Shown here: positions 18,506 through 20,929 of the stretch, piece by piece
How the letters are laid out: the number at the start of each line of letters is the position of its first letter
How positions within the stretch are numbered: the stretch's first letter is position 1
Assembly: GCA_026260175.1 (NCBI GenBank)
Contig: JAKCWW010002147.1
Span: 40,232-61,160, forward strand
Origin: Reticulitermes lucifugus
Lineage: Eukaryota > Arthropoda > Insecta > Blattodea > Rhinotermitidae
Direction: 5' to 3'
Length of the DNA: 20,929 nt
Made by a program: the position numbers and the translations under genes
Notes under the pieces: model-generated
Told to the model about the DNA's origin: nothing
Databases searched by the model: none
What the model saw: the letters and a program-made list of their open reading frames with translations, nothing else

Positions 18506-19079
18506 TATCCAAATTGTCTTAGATTTTTATCACTGCAGGGCCCGTGCTATTTACAAGAGTGATATAAACTTGTGAACAACATTTGACTGACTTGCACATC
18601 TTGATAAAGACTATAGTGTATGCCCAATTTTCATTGTGTTTATGTATTCATTGTTCCATGCATTTACTGTGCATACACGTGGGCTGTTCATTTTTGTGTT
18701 CCCATCTCATTTGACACTATAAAGCTCTGCAGCTGCAACACAATGTGTGAGATACGTAAGAATGAGTCAATCAAAAAGTGAAGAAAACAGTTCATTGTTT
18801 CCATTTGCCACTGGCTGCAGTTGGAATAACAAGTATAGATGCATTTCAGTGTAGGAATTAAGTATTAAAGTTTCGTGATGTCACGTACATTTGTGTGTAT
18901 TTCATGTAGTGTGAAGTTGCAGAATGTTGCGTTGTGCTAACTGTACAGACGTCTGGCCTTAATTATCCGTTGAAACAGAATTATGCTGCAACCATTTTAG
19001 CTTCGTTGGCTGAATGAAGTTCATGGTCTCCATTGTACTTTTCTCTGGAGCCTAACACTGTTTTCACTATTATTTTCAG

Positions 19080-19789
19080 GTTTTCAAATGCCCAAACTGC
19101 TCATTTTGGGCATCCACTGCATCTCGATTTCATGTTCACATTGTGGGTCACTTGAATAAGAAGCCATTTGAGTGTTCGCTTTGTGCTTACCGATCAAATT
19201 GGCGATGGGACATCACCAAGCACATACGTCTGAAGTCTGCAAGGGATGTGGGACATGAACGGGCAAGAGTTTTGATGACTGATGAAACAGGGAGGCGAAA
19301 CTATTCAAAGTACAACAAGTATTTAACATTAATGCGAGTCCATGAACCAACAGCAGAGAGTAGTGGAAGTGGCCGGCGTTCAAAGGGAATGGATGTAAGC
19401 CAGGGGATGGCATTGCAGTCTGGTGTCGGCATTTTGCACCAACAGTTGCCTGCTCCACCTCGTCTTACCCGAGCCCCTACTCCTATCTCAAGCAATGTTC
19501 CCCATCTGGGACCAGGAGCACCACTCCGACCACCACCACCACTGCGAGCAGCACACAACATGGTGTTCCCAGGTCCTCCACCTCTGCAGCCACAGCCCTC
19601 AGCATTGCTGCAGCAGCGTCAGCAACAGCAACAGCAGCAGCAGAGCTTGGACTTGGATGTGAGACCCAAGCGTGCACTAAAGAGACCTGCAGTGAAATCA
19701 GGGTATAATCCAGAGGGCCAACAGCCTTCTAAGCGGCCAAGCACAGACAGTAAGAAAACACTCTGGAAATGTAAGAAGTGCAACTACAG
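19080..19789 (+). CDS. chn: charlatan-like zinc-finger protein, coding exon 3
   Basis: Encodes residues 879-1114 plus two bases of codon 1115, joining KK to VFKCPNC in phase 0. Finger C882/C885/H898/H902 is canonical. The next one starts C910/C913/H926, but the expected final histidine about four residues on is absent; the next His is at 937, so it is degenerate or uses a distant ligand. A proline-rich segment follows, then a poly-Gln run (about 19616-19642) and a basic stretch with KRALKRP, a possible nuclear localisation signal. The exon ends within the finger WKCKKCNYR, after C1109/C1112, at donor GTGAGA, phase 2. Confidence 0.9.
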
Positions 19790-20256
19790 GTGAGAAAACT
19801 TACATTACTGTTTTTCCAGCTGGTATTTTTAGTATTATCTTTGCTCATGCTGAGAATATTTACAGGTAGATTGAGCAGTACCTTTGACACTGAAACTGAA
19901 AATTCTATTGGTACAGTGTTTGTATTTTGAAACTTACAGAACTTGAAGAAATGGTGTAATCTTCTACTATACCAAGTTTCAAGTGCCTGGCCTGGCATAT
20001 GTTATCAGTTTTTGTCCATGTGTTTTCAACATTTTTTGTGCATACCATATTATATCCCAGTGTTACAAAAGAATGACTGTGTCCAAAATTGCATGCTTTT
20101 AAGCTTTTTGTACAGCGTGTTTCCAAAAAAGTCATGGTGTAGAAGGGTAGAAGATTCCAGGAATGTGTGGTAAAGAGAAGAAAGACTGTTAATTCTTGGA
20201 ACTAGAAGTTGATGATTTTGTACAGTGTTATTCATATGATTTTGTTTTTGCTTTAG
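19790..20256 (+). other. intron 3
   Basis: Donor GTGAGA at 19790 and acceptor TTTTGCTTTAG ending at 20256, 467 bases, phase 2. It splits a zinc finger between its cysteine and histidine halves. Nothing else is recognised in it. Confidence 0.85.
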
Positions 20257-20443
20257 AGATGCAAGTCGTGAACTGGTATTGGCCCACGTCAAGGAGCATT
20301 ACCAGCAGCGTCTACAGCAGGCCAGTAGTGGAGGTGGTGGTGGTGGCAACAGTAACTCAGCTGAGGCAAGTGTCAGGCGGGGCCTTGCACCTTTCCGGTG
20401 TGGCCACTGCCATCAGGTATCAAACTGGAAGCATGTCATCCAG
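20257..20443 (+). CDS. chn: charlatan-like zinc-finger protein, coding exon 4 (gene continues)
   Basis: Completes codon 1115 (Arg) and encodes residues 1116-1177. DASRELVLAHVKEH supplies H1125 and H1129, completing the finger begun in exon 3 with the exact C-X2-C-X12-H-X3-H spacing. This is strong support for the chosen acceptor. A glycine/serine linker follows, then FRCGHC (C1163/C1166) and SNWKHVIQ, which starts another finger whose histidines must lie in the next exon. The exon ends at CAG before GTACAA, phase 0. A GT at 20417 is an alternative donor, but it would cut the finger earlier and I judge it unlikely. The C-terminus of the protein is outside the window. Confidence 0.85.
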
Positions 20444-20929
20444 GTACAACTAACCACTTTCACAACTAACTGCATGGGCCTGAGCTCTTTGTGAAGCATG
20501 ATCAGTGATGATGCTTACTTCCTTACATTAGGAGTTTTCCATGCAAAAAAAACATTCATCTCTAATGATTATCTAACCAGAGTTTTCCGTTATATTTCAT
20601 GTTAGTTTTTTGCTGTGGGTGTTATCTGGTTTTATTTCTTAGCACTCTATATCCTGATCCATAATCCCTGCATGCTTAATTTATTTATGCATTTATGCTG
20701 ACTGTTGAAACTAGCAGTTCAAATTTGTGGTGCATCGTTACAGATGTACAGAGACATGTGTCAGGTCTGTGGTTCATGGAAGGCAGGGGAATTGATTACA
20801 GCAGGCGTACAGGAGCAGGGGTTGAAGATTGAAATGTATGGAGTTGTTACTTTGGTTTACAGTTGTTTTTGTTGCATTGTTGTTCTAGTATGGGTTTTAC
20901 TGACACACACACACACACACACACACACA
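20444..20929 (+). other. intron 4, 5' part, ending in a (CA)n microsatellite
   Basis: Begins with donor GTACAA. The last 27 bases (20903-20929) are an uninterrupted AC repeat running to the window edge. No exon or repeat family is recognised between. Confidence 0.7.

Larger units (their letters stand above)
16573..19079 (+). other. intron 2
   Basis: Donor GTAAAG at 16573 and acceptor TATTATTTTCAG ending at 19079, about 2.5 kb, phase 0 on both sides. It holds a GA microsatellite, a decayed LINE, an interspersed repeat and a SINE copy. The part from 18506 to 19065 shows nothing that I recognise. Confidence 0.85.

Noticed and set aside
20415..20418. Alternative donor at CAG/GTATCA in exon 4
   Set aside because: Using it would cut the last finger right after its cysteines and drop the SNWKHVIQ stretch expected of the finger helix; the donor at 20444 keeps it.
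1..20929. Bacterial-type systems such as operons, CRISPR arrays or defence islands
   Set aside because: Spliced gene structure, tRNA-derived SINEs and LINEs show this is animal nuclear DNA; no repeat-spacer array or operon is present.

Overview
This is a eukaryotic, insect-type window. It carries the first part of one multi-exon C2H2 zinc-finger transcription-factor gene on the + strand, set in a repeat-rich background. Exon architecture and protein sequence suggest an orthologue of insect charlatan (chn), a REST/NRSF-like neural regulator; that name rests on recognition, not a search. The style of the LINE and tRNA-derived SINE debris suggests a large, repeat-rich hemimetabolous insect genome, with Blattodea (cockroach or termite) as my best guess.

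Layout. Positions 1 to about 10,700 lie upstream of the coding sequence and hold no intact gene that I can recognise. They contain four 3'-end pieces of an RTE-like LINE, all on the + strand (about 402-855, 860-1165, 2745-3035, 4335-4480). One of these is interrupted by a segment holding a 137-bp foldback. Also here are a hAT-like MITE (3328-3570), a mariner-type transposase relic on the - strand (about 3640-3900), and two families of tRNA-derived SINE. One SINE, at 5199-5489, is flanked by a perfect 17-bp target-site duplication. A non-coding 5' exon of the gene probably lies here or further upstream, because the first coding exon starts with a splice acceptor.

Positions 10,720 to 20,443 carry four exons that join in frame: 10731-11699, 14908-16572, 19080-19789 and 20257-20443. 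They encode 1177 residues before the gene continues past the window. The visible protein has six clustered C2H2 fingers in exon 1. Exon 2 has one C2H2 finger, a second C2H2 finger and a C2HC finger, followed by long acidic and glutamine-rich tracts. Exon 3 has another finger and a degenerate one. One finger is split across introns 3's ends, and a last finger is cut by intron 4. Introns 1 and 2 contain SINE copies, and intron 2 also holds a decayed LINE reverse-transcriptase piece.

The most interesting signal is in base composition. CpG is abundant upstream and in exon 1 but strongly depleted from intron 1 onward. Copies of the same SINE family keep their CpGs upstream and have lost them inside the introns. 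This looks like a footprint of germline gene-body methylation beginning after the first coding exon. I found no new enzymatic or defence-like system.
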